This document shows, piece after piece, positions 18,177 through 27,421 of a stretch of 64,000 nucleotides of DNA; position 1 is the first letter of the stretch; every line of letters begins with the position of its first letter. The stretch comes from an uncultured Eubacteriales bacterium (lineage in GTDB: Bacteria; Bacillota; Clostridia; Christensenellales; UBA1242). The DNA lies in the NCBI GenBank assembly GCA_949031345.1, contig CARNVA010000001.1:62001-126000 (forward strand), in the 5' to 3' direction. Below the pieces are notes generated by a model. That model made no database searches, had not been told where the DNA came from, and saw only the letters and a list, made by a program, of their open reading frames with translations. A program made the position numbers and the translations under genes.

Positions 18177-19760
18177 ATGATAAAGCATGGTTATGAAAAG
18201 ATTGACATTCAAAACCCGCTTAAAAATAAGCTGACAAAGCTTGTCAATTATTTCGTAAAATTTTATGGTGAAAAATATCGCAGTGTCATTGAAAACAGAA
18301 TTGAAAACACCATATTTTTGTTTTTAGAGAGGGCAACGAGTTCTGGGATAGAGTTGTTGAAAACTCACTTTGAGCAGTTGAAAGCAAAAGCGAAATCACC
18401 AGTTGAAAAAAAGTACCTTGAAAATGAAAAGACAAGGCTTTTAGAAAGCATTTCTTTAAGTGATGCAAAAAAGGTTGAGAACAATTTTTTAAAGAAGAGA
18501 AATGATTTGATTTTCGATTATGTGTCAAAAAATCTTGAGATTGAAGACAATGAATATAATCGTGAGGTGATTGCAAGTTTCAGTGATTTATATTCGCAGT
18601 TTGTCACTACTGACAGAGTGTTTTACACTGACAACGACTGGGTGGATTATAAAAGAATGTTTGCTGTCTTTCTTGACCTTGGGAAGTGGGAATTTCAAAA
18701 GCTTCCTCGCAAGATAGCAAAGGGTATGGACAGGCTTTCAGTGCCAAAGCACACAAGAGAAGTTAGAGAAGCAATTTGCGAGCTTGAAGACGAAAGAAAT
18801 GAAGAGATGCTCTCTGATGAAAAGTTTTCTGAGAAGGTGGATGAAATAAGAAGTTATGACCTCCTCGAAGGTGAGATAATCATTGATTTCTTAAGAAATT
18901 TTACTGTTGGCTTAGATGGCATTGGTGGCGCGCAATACACAACTGTTTTAAAGAAAAATCCTAAGCAGGCAAAGAATGTTTGCATAAATAATAGTGCGAT
19001 TGACCTTTCAACAGCAAGCTTTGTTCATGAATGTGTTCACGCTGTTACATCAAATTGTTTCTTGGATAAAGGCAAATATTATTCTAAGTGCGGGTTTAAT
19101 TATTACATTGCTCAGTTTATTGAAAGCAGGGCAAAGATTGATCGTGTAAGTTGTGCAAATTGGAAACGATATGATGCGATAAATGAAATCGCGACAGATT
19201 ATCAGGCAAATCAGATATTCCAGCAGATGAAAAAAGATGGTTTTAAAATTGGCTTTATTGATGACGAGCCAAATGCTTATTCAGGCTTTTTCCCAATCTT
19301 CAACGAGTTTTTCGAGACCTATTTACAAGACATTAAAGATTGCTTTATAAGTGAAGAGCCTGCTAAGTTTGCCAAGCTTATAGGTGAAGAAAATTTTAAT
19401 GCACTTGCAGATTTTTCAACTGACTTTCTTAATTTCTGCATTGAAAACAGAATCGACTCAAGCATAGAGCAGCTTATAAGAAAAGAGTGCGGAAAAAAGG
19501 AAGAATACTTTGATATTTTTGATGTAGGTTTTGACATCAGCATAAAGTGGAAAAACCCTATGCTTGAAAAGTATATGCTTTATATTAGAGAGGCTTCAGA
19601 AATATTTTCAAGAATTGAAGACTATGTTGAGGGCTATGACGAAAATGATTATGACTTTGCTGGTGACGACGATGATGAATATGACGACGATGAAGATGAT
19701 GGTTTTGATGACGACTATGACGAAGATGAATTTGATGAATGCATAGACGAAAAAAATTAG
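18177..19760 (+). CDS. HExxH metalloprotease-like array protein 1
   Basis: 527 residues from the ATG at 18177, chosen because AAGGGGG lies 6 bases upstream and the product then starts MIKHGYEK like its paralogues. Layout: N-terminal module (LVNYFVKFYGEKYR, about 18-50), a variable helical middle, HECVH (His284, Glu285, His288), a downstream Glu337 in INEIATDYQ that could be the third zinc ligand, a conserved FFPIFNEFFETYL block, and an Asp-rich tail of about 35 residues. No signal peptide or membrane segment, so cytosolic. Zinc peptidase activity is inferred only from the motifs. Confidence 0.85.
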   Translation: MIKHGYEKIDIQNPLKNKLTKLVNYFVKFYGEKYRSVIENRIENTIFLFLERATSSGIELLKTHFEQLKAKAKSPVEKKYLENEKTRLLESISLSDAKKVENNFLKKRNDLIFDYVSKNLEIEDNEYNREVIASFSDLYSQFVTTDRVFYTDNDWVDYKRMFAVFLDLGKWEFQKLPRKIAKGMDRLSVPKHTREVREAICELEDERNEEMLSDEKFSEKVDEIRSYDLLEGEIIIDFLRNFTVGLDGIGGAQYTTVLKKNPKQAKNVCINNSAIDLSTASFVHECVHAVTSNCFLDKGKYYSKCGFNYYIAQFIESRAKIDRVSCANWKRYDAINEIATDYQANQIFQQMKKDGFKIGFIDDEPNAYSGFFPIFNEFFETYLQDIKDCFISEEPAKFAKLIGEENFNALADFSTDFLNFCIENRIDSSIEQLIRKECGKKEEYFDIFDVGFDISIKWKNPMLEKYMLYIREASEIFSRIEDYVEGYDENDYDFAGDDDDEYDDDEDDGFDDDYDEDEFDECIDEKN

Positions 19761-19782
19761 AATTTGTAAGAAGGTGTGATTT

Positions 19783-21300
19783 ATGGTTAGACATGGTTTG
19801 GAAGATGTAAATTTAGACAATCCAATTGAGGGAAAACTTGACGAGATTATTGAATGCTTTGTCGAGTTTTATGGTGAAAAAGAAAGAGAGAAGATTACAT
19901 CTCGCCTTTATGACACAAAGTTTTATTTTGAGTCAAGAAAGGCAAAGACGGGAATTGATGCAATAGAGAAAAGATTTAAATGCTTGGAAGAAAAGCTTGA
20001 TAAAAACAGTGAAAGTTATCAACAAGAGCTTGAATATCTTCAAAGTGAAAAACAATATTTTTTGAATTATCAATGCAAAAATTGCGTTGAAAAGTGCGAG
20101 AGAGAATACAAAGAAAATTGCAATGATCTTATCATAAGACATATATTAAAATATCTTCCAGTGAAAAATATTGAAGCGTTTGTTTTAGATATTGAAGAAA
20201 TGCTTCCTATTTATCAAGATTTAATTTTTAAAAAGCCGGAGTTTATCACCCAAAATGACAAAAATGTTTATCAGTATATGCTTAACTTGATTGGAAGCTC
20301 TGCTTCAATGCATGGCGTTGAGAATGTGCAAATTGTCAAGAACGGGCTTAATCAGTTGCTTATCAAAGAAAATTTGACTGAGTTGAAAAGTGATTTAGAA
20401 GAGTTGCTTGAAGAGAGAAATTACCAAATTCTTACAGGAAGTGAAATTGCAAACTTTGCAAAAGATATCAAAAATGTTTCGTTATATCGAAAGAAAGAAG
20501 TGGTTGACGAAGTCTTTTCTTTTGTTCTTGAATCGGGCTCGCAAGGTTTTGATGTGGTGACTGTTGACTTGAATGAACCAAACAGACCACTTAACTATTG
20601 CTTTTGCAGTGGTGGGCTTGAGCTTGAAGATTCAATTCTTATTCATGAAATGAATCATGCTGTATCTTCTTATTACAATATTAAAAATGGTGTTTTAAAT
20701 TATAAAACTGGCTTCTTTGGCAGAGATGAAAAAATCAAAGGCTCCGCATATGACCAAATCAAAGTTGTAAGTGATTGTGTGATTTTAAATGAAGTGGTCA
20801 ATGAATATCTTGCATTAAAAATCAGCGACATCGCAAAGAAAGAGGGGATAAAACTTGGCGTAAGAGACCGCTGTGCAAGTGATTATGTGCTGCTTTTCCC
20901 TGTATTTGAAGATTTCTTTGAAGAGCATATTGATCAAATTAAAAAATGCTATTTATCGGAAAATCCAAGAAGCTTTGCTGAGATAATCGGAAATGATAAC
21001 TTTGACAAACTTGCAAAAATTGCTGACGATATGTATCAAAGATTGCTTCCGCTTGCGAGTGATGAAAATGTTTTAAATCTGCTTAAAACAACTGCTTTGG
21101 GTGACAGAATTGGCAAGAAAATTTATAAGCTTGCAAAAAGTGATGTTCAGCAAAGCGATGAAGTAAATGAATATTTAAGTTTTTACAGAAAGGCTGGTGA
21201 GGTCTTTAAAGAAATAGACAAAGTTTGTGGTGACAAAAAACAGAAAATTGATTCAAATATTGAAGGCTATGGCTTTGAGTCATTTGATTTTGATATTTAA
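19783..21300 (+). CDS. HExxH metalloprotease-like array protein 2
   Basis: 505 residues, starting MVRHGLEDVN close to paralogues 1 and 4. N-terminal module IIECFVEFYGEKERE, variable coiled middle with several Cys (QCKNCVEKCE), HEMNH (His288, Glu289, His292), candidate third ligand Glu337 in LNEVVNEYLALKI, then LFPVFEDFFEEHIDQIKKC. The gap to the previous gene is 22 bases. Cytosolic by composition. Function unknown beyond the metal-binding pattern. Confidence 0.85.
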   Translation: MVRHGLEDVNLDNPIEGKLDEIIECFVEFYGEKEREKITSRLYDTKFYFESRKAKTGIDAIEKRFKCLEEKLDKNSESYQQELEYLQSEKQYFLNYQCKNCVEKCEREYKENCNDLIIRHILKYLPVKNIEAFVLDIEEMLPIYQDLIFKKPEFITQNDKNVYQYMLNLIGSSASMHGVENVQIVKNGLNQLLIKENLTELKSDLEELLEERNYQILTGSEIANFAKDIKNVSLYRKKEVVDEVFSFVLESGSQGFDVVTVDLNEPNRPLNYCFCSGGLELEDSILIHEMNHAVSSYYNIKNGVLNYKTGFFGRDEKIKGSAYDQIKVVSDCVILNEVVNEYLALKISDIAKKEGIKLGVRDRCASDYVLLFPVFEDFFEEHIDQIKKCYLSENPRSFAEIIGNDNFDKLAKIADDMYQRLLPLASDENVLNLLKTTALGDRIGKKIYKLAKSDVQQSDEVNEYLSFYRKAGEVFKEIDKVCGDKKQKIDSNIEGYGFESFDFDI

Positions 21301-21310
21301 AAGGAATTGA

Positions 21311-22798
21311 ATGCAAAAACAAATTATGGAAGTGCTTGAAACTGATAATGTAGTCAAGGCAAAGCTTCCAAAAATAATTGAACATTTTGTTGATTTTTAT
21401 GGTGAGGAATATAGGGAAAAGATAACTAATTCGTTAAATGATGCCATATATGTTTTTGTTGAAAACTCTTTTGACAATGAAGTGGAAAAGATAAAAGGCC
21501 ATTATGACAGACTTATTGAAAATGAAGAAGGCGAGAAGAAGGATGCCCTTTTGCAAGAAAAGGCAGCGGCTGTGGACTATTTTTTTAATAGACCACTAAG
21601 GCGTTATCGCAGAGAATTTGAAAATAAATGTCAAAAATTCTTGGCGTTTTATCTTAAAGGTTTGTTTAAGTTATCAAGTGTAGATTTACAAACTTTAGAG
21701 AAATTATCTTTAAAATATTTTAAATTTTTACGACTTGGGGAAAAGGCTGGTGGAAGATTTATAAGAAATCAAGTTGAGGCGGAAAATTTTAAGCAAATAG
21801 TGGATGAATTATTGACGCTTAAAGGTGAGAAAGAAAGTGGTGATTTGTCAAAAGAGACAAAGACTGCACTTTTGAGACTGGTTTCTATTAAGAAGATTGA
21901 TCTTTTAAAGAATGAAATATACCAAATGAAGCTTGATTGTGATGAAAAAATTCAAAATGAAAATGAAAATATTATAAAGGAAATAAGGCAGCAAAATTTG
22001 GTTTTTGAAAATGAAATAATTTCTGAAATTCAGGATTTGCTTACTAAAGGGGGCTTTGTCGCAAATGTGACCGCATCTTTTAATCCAAACGATTGGAGAA
22101 AGCTTAGGTGTGTATGTCTTCTTAAAGAGCCTTTATTGCTTGAAGATGCAAGTTTGGTGCATGAGCTTAATCACATAGTTTGTTCAAAAATAAACTTTGA
22201 CGGAAATTTGATTGATGGGAAATGTGGAATTTTGCAATATACATATTTTTATTCAAATAGAAATAATGTAACTCGCGCAGATGAGAACAAAGATGATTAT
22301 GTGGCACTTAATGAGATTATGAATGACTATCTTTCAAGCAAGATTTATCAGTCAATAAAAGATGCTGACATAAAAGTTGGCAATATGGAAGACGGTGAAA
22401 ATCTTTATGAAACTGCTTTTCCACTTTTCAAGAATTTCTTTGAAGAAAACTTAAACTTAATAAAAGAGTGCAGTATTTCAGATGAGGATTTTAAATTTGA
22501 AAGGGCAATTGGAAGAAGAAATTTTGAAAAGCTTTCTGGTTTTGCAACTGATTTTTTAAAGGCCAGTAAAAAGGCAAAATATGGCAAGGAATTTCTGAGT
22601 AAACTTCGCAACTTTTGCCAAATTGAAGATGAATATTTAGATCTATATAAACTTGTAAAAAATGACAAGCTTGCAGGCATTAAAGAGTTTGAAGAGTATC
22701 TGTCTTTTGCTAGGAAAGGTTTAAAAATTTTTGATGATATAAAGAAGCAACTTAATAAACAGGCAAAAAATCTGAAAATATTGTCAAAACAGAAATAA
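21311..22798 (+). CDS. HExxH metalloprotease-like array protein 3
   Basis: 495 residues, ATG behind AAGGAA only 10 bases after the previous gene. N-terminal module IIEHFVDFYGEEYREKI, helical middle, HELNH (His284, Glu285, His288), candidate third ligand Glu335 in LNEIMNDYLSSKI, then AFPLFKNFFEENLNLIKEC. It lacks the KHGLE opening of copies 1, 2 and 4. Just before the stop an A6 run occurs; a +1 shift there would give a tail of similar charge ending at 22844, so the end may have been altered by a small indel. Confidence 0.85.
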   Translation: MQKQIMEVLETDNVVKAKLPKIIEHFVDFYGEEYREKITNSLNDAIYVFVENSFDNEVEKIKGHYDRLIENEEGEKKDALLQEKAAAVDYFFNRPLRRYRREFENKCQKFLAFYLKGLFKLSSVDLQTLEKLSLKYFKFLRLGEKAGGRFIRNQVEAENFKQIVDELLTLKGEKESGDLSKETKTALLRLVSIKKIDLLKNEIYQMKLDCDEKIQNENENIIKEIRQQNLVFENEIISEIQDLLTKGGFVANVTASFNPNDWRKLRCVCLLKEPLLLEDASLVHELNHIVCSKINFDGNLIDGKCGILQYTYFYSNRNNVTRADENKDDYVALNEIMNDYLSSKIYQSIKDADIKVGNMEDGENLYETAFPLFKNFFEENLNLIKECSISDEDFKFERAIGRRNFEKLSGFATDFLKASKKAKYGKEFLSKLRNFCQIEDEYLDLYKLVKNDKLAGIKEFEEYLSFARKGLKIFDDIKKQLNKQAKNLKILSKQK

Positions 22799-22869
22799 TT
22801 TCTGATAAAAACAAAAAAGCTATTGAAGAAAATGGGCTTGAATGATAGAATAATAATAGGAGAACGCGA

Positions 22870-24660
22870 TTGAAACATGGGCTTGAAGGGGTGGATTTAT
22901 ATAATCCGATAAAAGATAAACTGCCTCAAATTATTGAATATTTTGTTGAATTTTATGGTGAAGGATATAGGAAAGACATTACAGAAAAACTTTCAAACAC
23001 CATATTTGTTTTTACTGATCGCGTTTATGAAAATCAGTTTACTCCTGTTGAAGAATATTTTTATTTAAATAAGAGAAAGCTTATTGATGATTTTCAAAAA
23101 GCTTTGAAAAATAAGTTTGGCATGGATATGGTCTTTGCGGTTGATAATCTTGAAGATTGCATGATAAGGCTTTCAAAGTTTAAGGATGAAATAAATTATA
23201 AAAATATTTTGCTTGCGCATGATTTCTTTCTGCATGTAAAGGGCAAAAAATTCAAATTGGTCTCTCCGCAAAAGATGGAAGATTGTCTGGCTGATGAGAA
23301 AAAATCAACAGAGCTTTATCGTATTTTAAACGGCATTCATGACCTGTATTTCAATAAATACAAGGAAGATTTTGAGTATCTTGACAACGAATACAAAAGG
23401 CTGCAAAGGTTTAATGACGAAGATTTTACTTTATTCTTGAAAAAGATAGATAGACGCTTTTATCAGAAAAGCGAGAATTTGATATTGTCGCAACTGTTTA
23501 CAAAATTGTCAATTCCTGTGAATGATGAAAATATAAACAGGCTCGCCTTTTATGTGCCAATGATTATTGATTATCTTGAGGTAGACGCAAAAGACCTGCC
23601 AGATTATTCTGAGTCATTGTTCAACAACATTTTCAGAGAGATTGCAAGCTTAGGGCAAATTCCACAAAAAGCTGCTGGAAAGGTTGATAATAGTGATGAC
23701 TATGCAATTCGTTTTGTGCGAAAAACTTTGGATAAAATTAAGAAACAGGTTGTTCTTTTTAGAGATGAAGAATTTTTTGGAATACTTTCTGCCAGAGCGG
23801 GAATTTTTGAAAATATAAATGATATTTATGCAAATTTTGTTTTAGGGCCAGATTGCGTGAATGCAATTCAAGAGTTTATGCTTGCAAGGCATCCATTGCA
23901 AGGGGGCTTTAATGTGGCAACAGTTGCTTATGACAAGCCAAATCTTACAAGAAGTATTTGTGTAAATTATTCCTATCTTTCTCTTGATGATGAGTCTGTC
24001 ATTCACGAGATGAATCATGCAATACTTAGCAATGCCTCTTTTGACGGAAAATATTTTTTCAACAAAACTGGGCTGCGTGAGCAGAAAGCACTTGTAAGTA
24101 AAAATAGAAGTGGCACAAGTGTCTATTCAAAATTCGATAAATATGGAGCCATTGACGAGACGATAAATGAGTATTTGTCGCAAAAAGTAGTTGGTCTTAT
24201 GAGGAAGGATAATTTTAAGATTGGCTATCATAGAGATGTTGAGGTGCTTTATAGAGGCGCGTTCCCTCTTCTTCAAGATTTTTTTGAAGAAAATTTGGAT
24301 ACGCTTATTAAGTGCTGTGCAAGCAAGAAAGCAAAAGATTTGAATTTGATTTTTGGCGAAGGAAACTTTGACGAGCTTGCAGACATAACAACTAAGTGCT
24401 TTGAATTGTTGAAAAATAAGAAAGCTTTTACTATTATTTCAAAAGACTTGCAAAAAAACATGTTTGAGGGTGAATCGTTTTATGACCTTATTCATGTGCA
24501 AGGGCTTGAATGGCACAAAGAAACGGATAGGTATCTTGATTGTTATCGTAGGGCAGAAGCTGTCTTGGGCAGAATTGAAGCATATAAGGCTGACAAAAAA
24601 AGTTATAAGAAAATGTTGGCAGACCAATTGAGCAAAGAGGAAGAAGCGGAGGACGAATGA
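22870..24660 (+). CDS. HExxH metalloprotease-like array protein 4 (longest)
   Basis: 596 residues. Start is TTG at 22870 with AGGAG 7 bases before it, giving the family opening KHGLEGVDLYNPIKDKL. N-terminal module IIEYFVEFYGEGYR, the largest middle region of the set (about 50-365), HEMNH (His379, Glu380, His383), candidate third ligand Glu430 in IDETINEYLSQKV, then AFPLLQDFFEENLDTL and a C-terminal segment GLEWHKETDRYLDCYRRAE. No signal peptide. A fragment of a further copy follows directly. Confidence 0.85.
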   Translation: MKHGLEGVDLYNPIKDKLPQIIEYFVEFYGEGYRKDITEKLSNTIFVFTDRVYENQFTPVEEYFYLNKRKLIDDFQKALKNKFGMDMVFAVDNLEDCMIRLSKFKDEINYKNILLAHDFFLHVKGKKFKLVSPQKMEDCLADEKKSTELYRILNGIHDLYFNKYKEDFEYLDNEYKRLQRFNDEDFTLFLKKIDRRFYQKSENLILSQLFTKLSIPVNDENINRLAFYVPMIIDYLEVDAKDLPDYSESLFNNIFREIASLGQIPQKAAGKVDNSDDYAIRFVRKTLDKIKKQVVLFRDEEFFGILSARAGIFENINDIYANFVLGPDCVNAIQEFMLARHPLQGGFNVATVAYDKPNLTRSICVNYSYLSLDDESVIHEMNHAILSNASFDGKYFFNKTGLREQKALVSKNRSGTSVYSKFDKYGAIDETINEYLSQKVVGLMRKDNFKIGYHRDVEVLYRGAFPLLQDFFEENLDTLIKCCASKKAKDLNLIFGEGNFDELADITTKCFELLKNKKAFTIISKDLQKNMFEGESFYDLIHVQGLEWHKETDRYLDCYRRAEAVLGRIEAYKADKKSYKKMLADQLSKEEEAEDE

Positions 24661-24664
24661 TTGA

Positions 24665-24787
24665 GTACAAACTGAAAGTCGTGAATGGTCAAAATTTACA
24701 GAAGAATATCTTAAATGCTTTGCACTTGCAGAAGAGGCGATAGATAATATTCGTCAGAGAAATGAGCAATCTTTTGAGTTTGTTTAA
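24665..24787 (+). pseudogene. C-terminal remnant of another array paralogue
   Basis: An open frame of 40 codons without a start codon, just after array gene 4 but in another frame. Its translation contains EWSKFTEEYLKCFALAEEA, which lines up with EWHKETDRYLDCYRRAEAV at the end of array protein 4 and more weakly with the ends of copies 1 and 3. It ends at TAA. It is best explained as the last piece of a deleted family member. It fills most of the 217-base gap between genes 4 and 5. Confidence 0.6.
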
Positions 24788-24877
24788 TATTTGTTATTGC
24801 ATATATTTTCAAGTAAAAAGAAAGTATTAAAAACTTAAGCAAAGATTAAAATCTTTTACATTTAAAAGGAGGTTGGT

Positions 24878-25873
24878 ATGGTTTCTTTTGAACAACTAAA
24901 CAACAAAATAAAAGAACAAATTCCACAGATAATAGAACTTTTTGTAGAGGTTTATGGTGAGGCATATCGCAACAGAATTGCTTCGCGTTTGAATAATACG
25001 GAATTTGTTTTTGCTGGACTAAAAGAGCCGTCAAGCAATGAAGACTTTCTTTTAAACAGTGAATATAGGGCGAGTGCTAAAGATTTTTTAAGCAAATCTG
25101 ACATTATTCTTGCAGAAGATACCTATGATAAAATGCTTAAAGATTGCTTATTTGGTGGCGGCGTAACAAGTGGAGGAGCTTTCGTTTCTGCCAAAAAGGA
25201 TGATTTGAAAAGCATTTCAAGTATTTGTTTGCTGGGATATTTTGATGAGCTTAGTAATTGCGTATTGTTTCATGAGTTAAACCATATCGTCAGCAGTGAT
25301 ATTTATCAAAATGCCAGCGGTTTTACTTCAAGATCAGGACTTTTAAGAAGCAGTTATGTTGTTGATGATAATGGCAACTGGAAGATGGCAGAGACAGAAA
25401 AAGAACAAGAGGATGTGGAGATTTTTGAAAGCATAAATGAGGTCTTTAATGATTATCTTTCGCTCAAGGTGCTTAAGCTTGCCGAGGCAAAGGGGATGAA
25501 GCTTGGCAAAGCTGAAAATGCAGAAGCAACTTATGCGGCAGCTTACCCTATGCTTAGCAGCTTTATTGAAGATAATATGAATATGATTGTCAAGGCAATG
25601 CTTGAGGGAAAGACAAAGGATTTAAATAGTTATGCTGGGAAAGAAAACTTTATCAAGCTTGCAAAAGCGACTGATGATCTTATTGCTTTTGAGAGCGAAT
25701 ATGCAAATGAAATTTTTAAAAGAATGAAACATTTTAATATTGATATTAAAAAGCTTTTAAATGATAAAATGGAAAACATTCCTATAAATTTAAGGTCTTA
25801 TGCATCAATGGGACGAAAAATTTGTGACATTGTTGAAGATATCAATAATACAAATGAAGATTATCTAGAATAA
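24878..25873 (+). CDS. HExxH metalloprotease-like array protein 5 (short form)
   Basis: 331 residues, ATG behind AAAAGGAGG. It keeps the N-terminal module (IIELFVEVYGEAYRNRIASRLNNTEFVF) but has only about 85 residues before HELNH (His132, Glu133, His136), against 230-330 in copies 1-4. Candidate third ligand Glu188 in INEVFNDYLSLKV, then AYPMLSSFIEDNMNMI. This copy and copy 6 show the minimal family layout. Cytosolic, no signal peptide. Confidence 0.85.
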   Translation: MVSFEQLNNKIKEQIPQIIELFVEVYGEAYRNRIASRLNNTEFVFAGLKEPSSNEDFLLNSEYRASAKDFLSKSDIILAEDTYDKMLKDCLFGGGVTSGGAFVSAKKDDLKSISSICLLGYFDELSNCVLFHELNHIVSSDIYQNASGFTSRSGLLRSSYVVDDNGNWKMAETEKEQEDVEIFESINEVFNDYLSLKVLKLAEAKGMKLGKAENAEATYAAAYPMLSSFIEDNMNMIVKAMLEGKTKDLNSYAGKENFIKLAKATDDLIAFESEYANEIFKRMKHFNIDIKKLLNDKMENIPINLRSYASMGRKICDIVEDINNTNEDYLE

Positions 25874-25915
25874 GTTTTTAATGATAATAAAAAATTGATT
25901 AGGATGGAAATAAGT

Positions 25916-27004
25916 ATGCCAAAATTGAATAGTAGTTGGGCTAGGCGTGTAAATGAAACTGTCAAACCAAAAATTCCGCAAATAATTGATGCCTTTATTG
26001 CTTTTTATGGTGAAGAATATCGTGAAAAAATCAGCCAAAGATTAAATAACACCATTTTTGTTTTTACTGATGTAAGCACGACTGAAAGCGACGACATAAA
26101 TTCTCCAGCAAATATAAAATATAGACAAAGTGTTCTTGATTTATTGATTGAAGAAGATATAGTTGATGCGGAAGAGATATATTTGGATATGTGTGCGGAT
26201 GGTGCGTATGGCGGGGCATCTGGTTCTGCTTATGTAGGATTTCGTTTTTCAAACATTACTCAACCTGCGGCTATTTGCTTTTTGCCAAAATTGACCAAAA
26301 TAAATGATTCCATTTTGTTTCATGAATTAAACCACATAGTCTTGTCAGATTTAAATTTGGATGGGAAATTCTTGAATAGAAGAATGGGACTTTCAATATT
26401 AAAGTATTATATTGATATTGAAAATCAAATTGCAATTTTTGATGACACTGTATTTGGTGACGAAAAAGAAGAACAGTTGTCACTTTTTGATGAGGTCATA
26501 AATGATTATCTCTCAATAAAAATTTTGAAAGCCGCTCAAAGCGAAGGCTTTAAGTTTGGCACTACTGAAATTTTAAGCTCTGCCTATTCAGCAGCTTTTA
26601 CACCGCTTGAAAGCTTTTTTGAAAAATATTTAAAAGAGATAAAAGAAGCTGTTTTAAATGGAAATAAAGCTGCTTTAACAAATTTGTTCACTAAAGACGA
26701 CTTTGATGATTTGCTTAAAAATATTGATGCTTTAATTACAATTGACAATAAAGAGTTTGAATTTTTGCAAGGTTGGTTTGAAGAGAATAATTTTGATTTG
26801 GAAAAACTGATGAAACAGTTTGATGGCTCAAGTTTATCTTATCCAGCAGTGGTTGAAGAATATGTTTTTGCAGCAAAAGCAGTTGAAAAACTTGCGGCAA
26901 AAGCAAGAAGGACAAAACATAAAAGTCATACTAAAACAAAAGTAGAAAAGAAGAGTAATAAATCTGGTGCTGTGTTTGAAAATGATGATCAAAGTTTGCT
27001 TTAA
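25916..27004 (+). CDS. HExxH metalloprotease-like array protein 6 (short form)
   Basis: 362 residues from the ATG at 25916 (AGGATGG 8 bases before; the frame is open back to a TTG at 25895 but that start has no good site). N-terminal module IIDAFIAFYGEEYREKISQRLNNT, short middle, HELNH (His136, Glu137, His140), candidate third ligand Glu193 in FDEVINDYLSIKI, then AFTPLESFFEKYL. It ends with a Lys/Arg-rich tail (ARRTKHKSHTKTKVEKK). Last gene of the array; no clear terminator follows. Confidence 0.85.
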   Translation: MPKLNSSWARRVNETVKPKIPQIIDAFIAFYGEEYREKISQRLNNTIFVFTDVSTTESDDINSPANIKYRQSVLDLLIEEDIVDAEEIYLDMCADGAYGGASGSAYVGFRFSNITQPAAICFLPKLTKINDSILFHELNHIVLSDLNLDGKFLNRRMGLSILKYYIDIENQIAIFDDTVFGDEKEEQLSLFDEVINDYLSIKILKAAQSEGFKFGTTEILSSAYSAAFTPLESFFEKYLKEIKEAVLNGNKAALTNLFTKDDFDDLLKNIDALITIDNKEFEFLQGWFEENNFDLEKLMKQFDGSSLSYPAVVEEYVFAAKAVEKLAAKARRTKHKSHTKTKVEKKSNKSGAVFENDDQSLL

Positions 27005-27110
27005 AAGTTAATTCTTTTGCCTTTTAGAAACATAGTAGAATGGCTTTTATTATAAAGTATATATTTAATATAATATAGTTTTAATTTATAAATAAAATTT
27101 TGCAAAATGC

Positions 27111-27140
27111 TTGACAATGAAACAACAGCTGTGATATAAT
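27111..27140 (+). promoter_or_regulatory. Strong promoter of the rpsL operon
   Basis: TTGACA, 18 bases, TATAAT with TGA before the -10 box. Transcription should start near 27147, leaving a leader of about 275 bases before rpsL. Confidence 0.75.
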
Positions 27141-27146
27141 CAGCCC

Positions 27147-27421
27147 GTATGCTTCGTTGTCGGAGGCAGTGCTTTGGTTTCACTTTAAGTGAAAGGGCAG
27201 AAACAAACAGCAGGTGAGAAAATTCTTTCGCCGATTTGCAAGCTTTGCAAAGTTATGCTTTTGCATAATCGTGCTGTTCATGTTTTACAATCAAAAAGCA
27301 TTTTTCATGCACGACGACAACATTCGCCGTGCTTTTTTAAATTTGAAAACAATTTCGTTTTTCAAGTTTAATGACAAACAAAAAATCACTCTAAGAAAGA
27401 TAGAGTTAAAAGGAGAAAACT
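27147..27421 (+). promoter_or_regulatory. rpsL leader with candidate transcription attenuator
   Basis: Long untranslated leader with several hairpins. At 27309-27332 GCACGACG pairs with CGCCGTGC (one mismatch, 8-base loop) and six T residues follow, the form of an intrinsic terminator more than 80 bases before rpsL. Upstream, TCGTGC at 27269-27274 is an exact complement of GCACGA at 27309-27314 and could form a competing antiterminator. A further hairpin TTATGC-TTTT-GCATAA lies at 27253-27268. The signal that would choose between the forms is unknown. Confidence 0.5.

Noticed and set aside
19585..19820. Minus-strand His- or Ile-rich frames
   Set aside because: They are the complement of the Asp/Glu-rich tail of array protein 1.
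19783..27004. Array as a phage or mobile element
   Set aside because: No integrase, transposase, attachment repeats or phage structural genes are seen, and the flanks are ordinary housekeeping genes.
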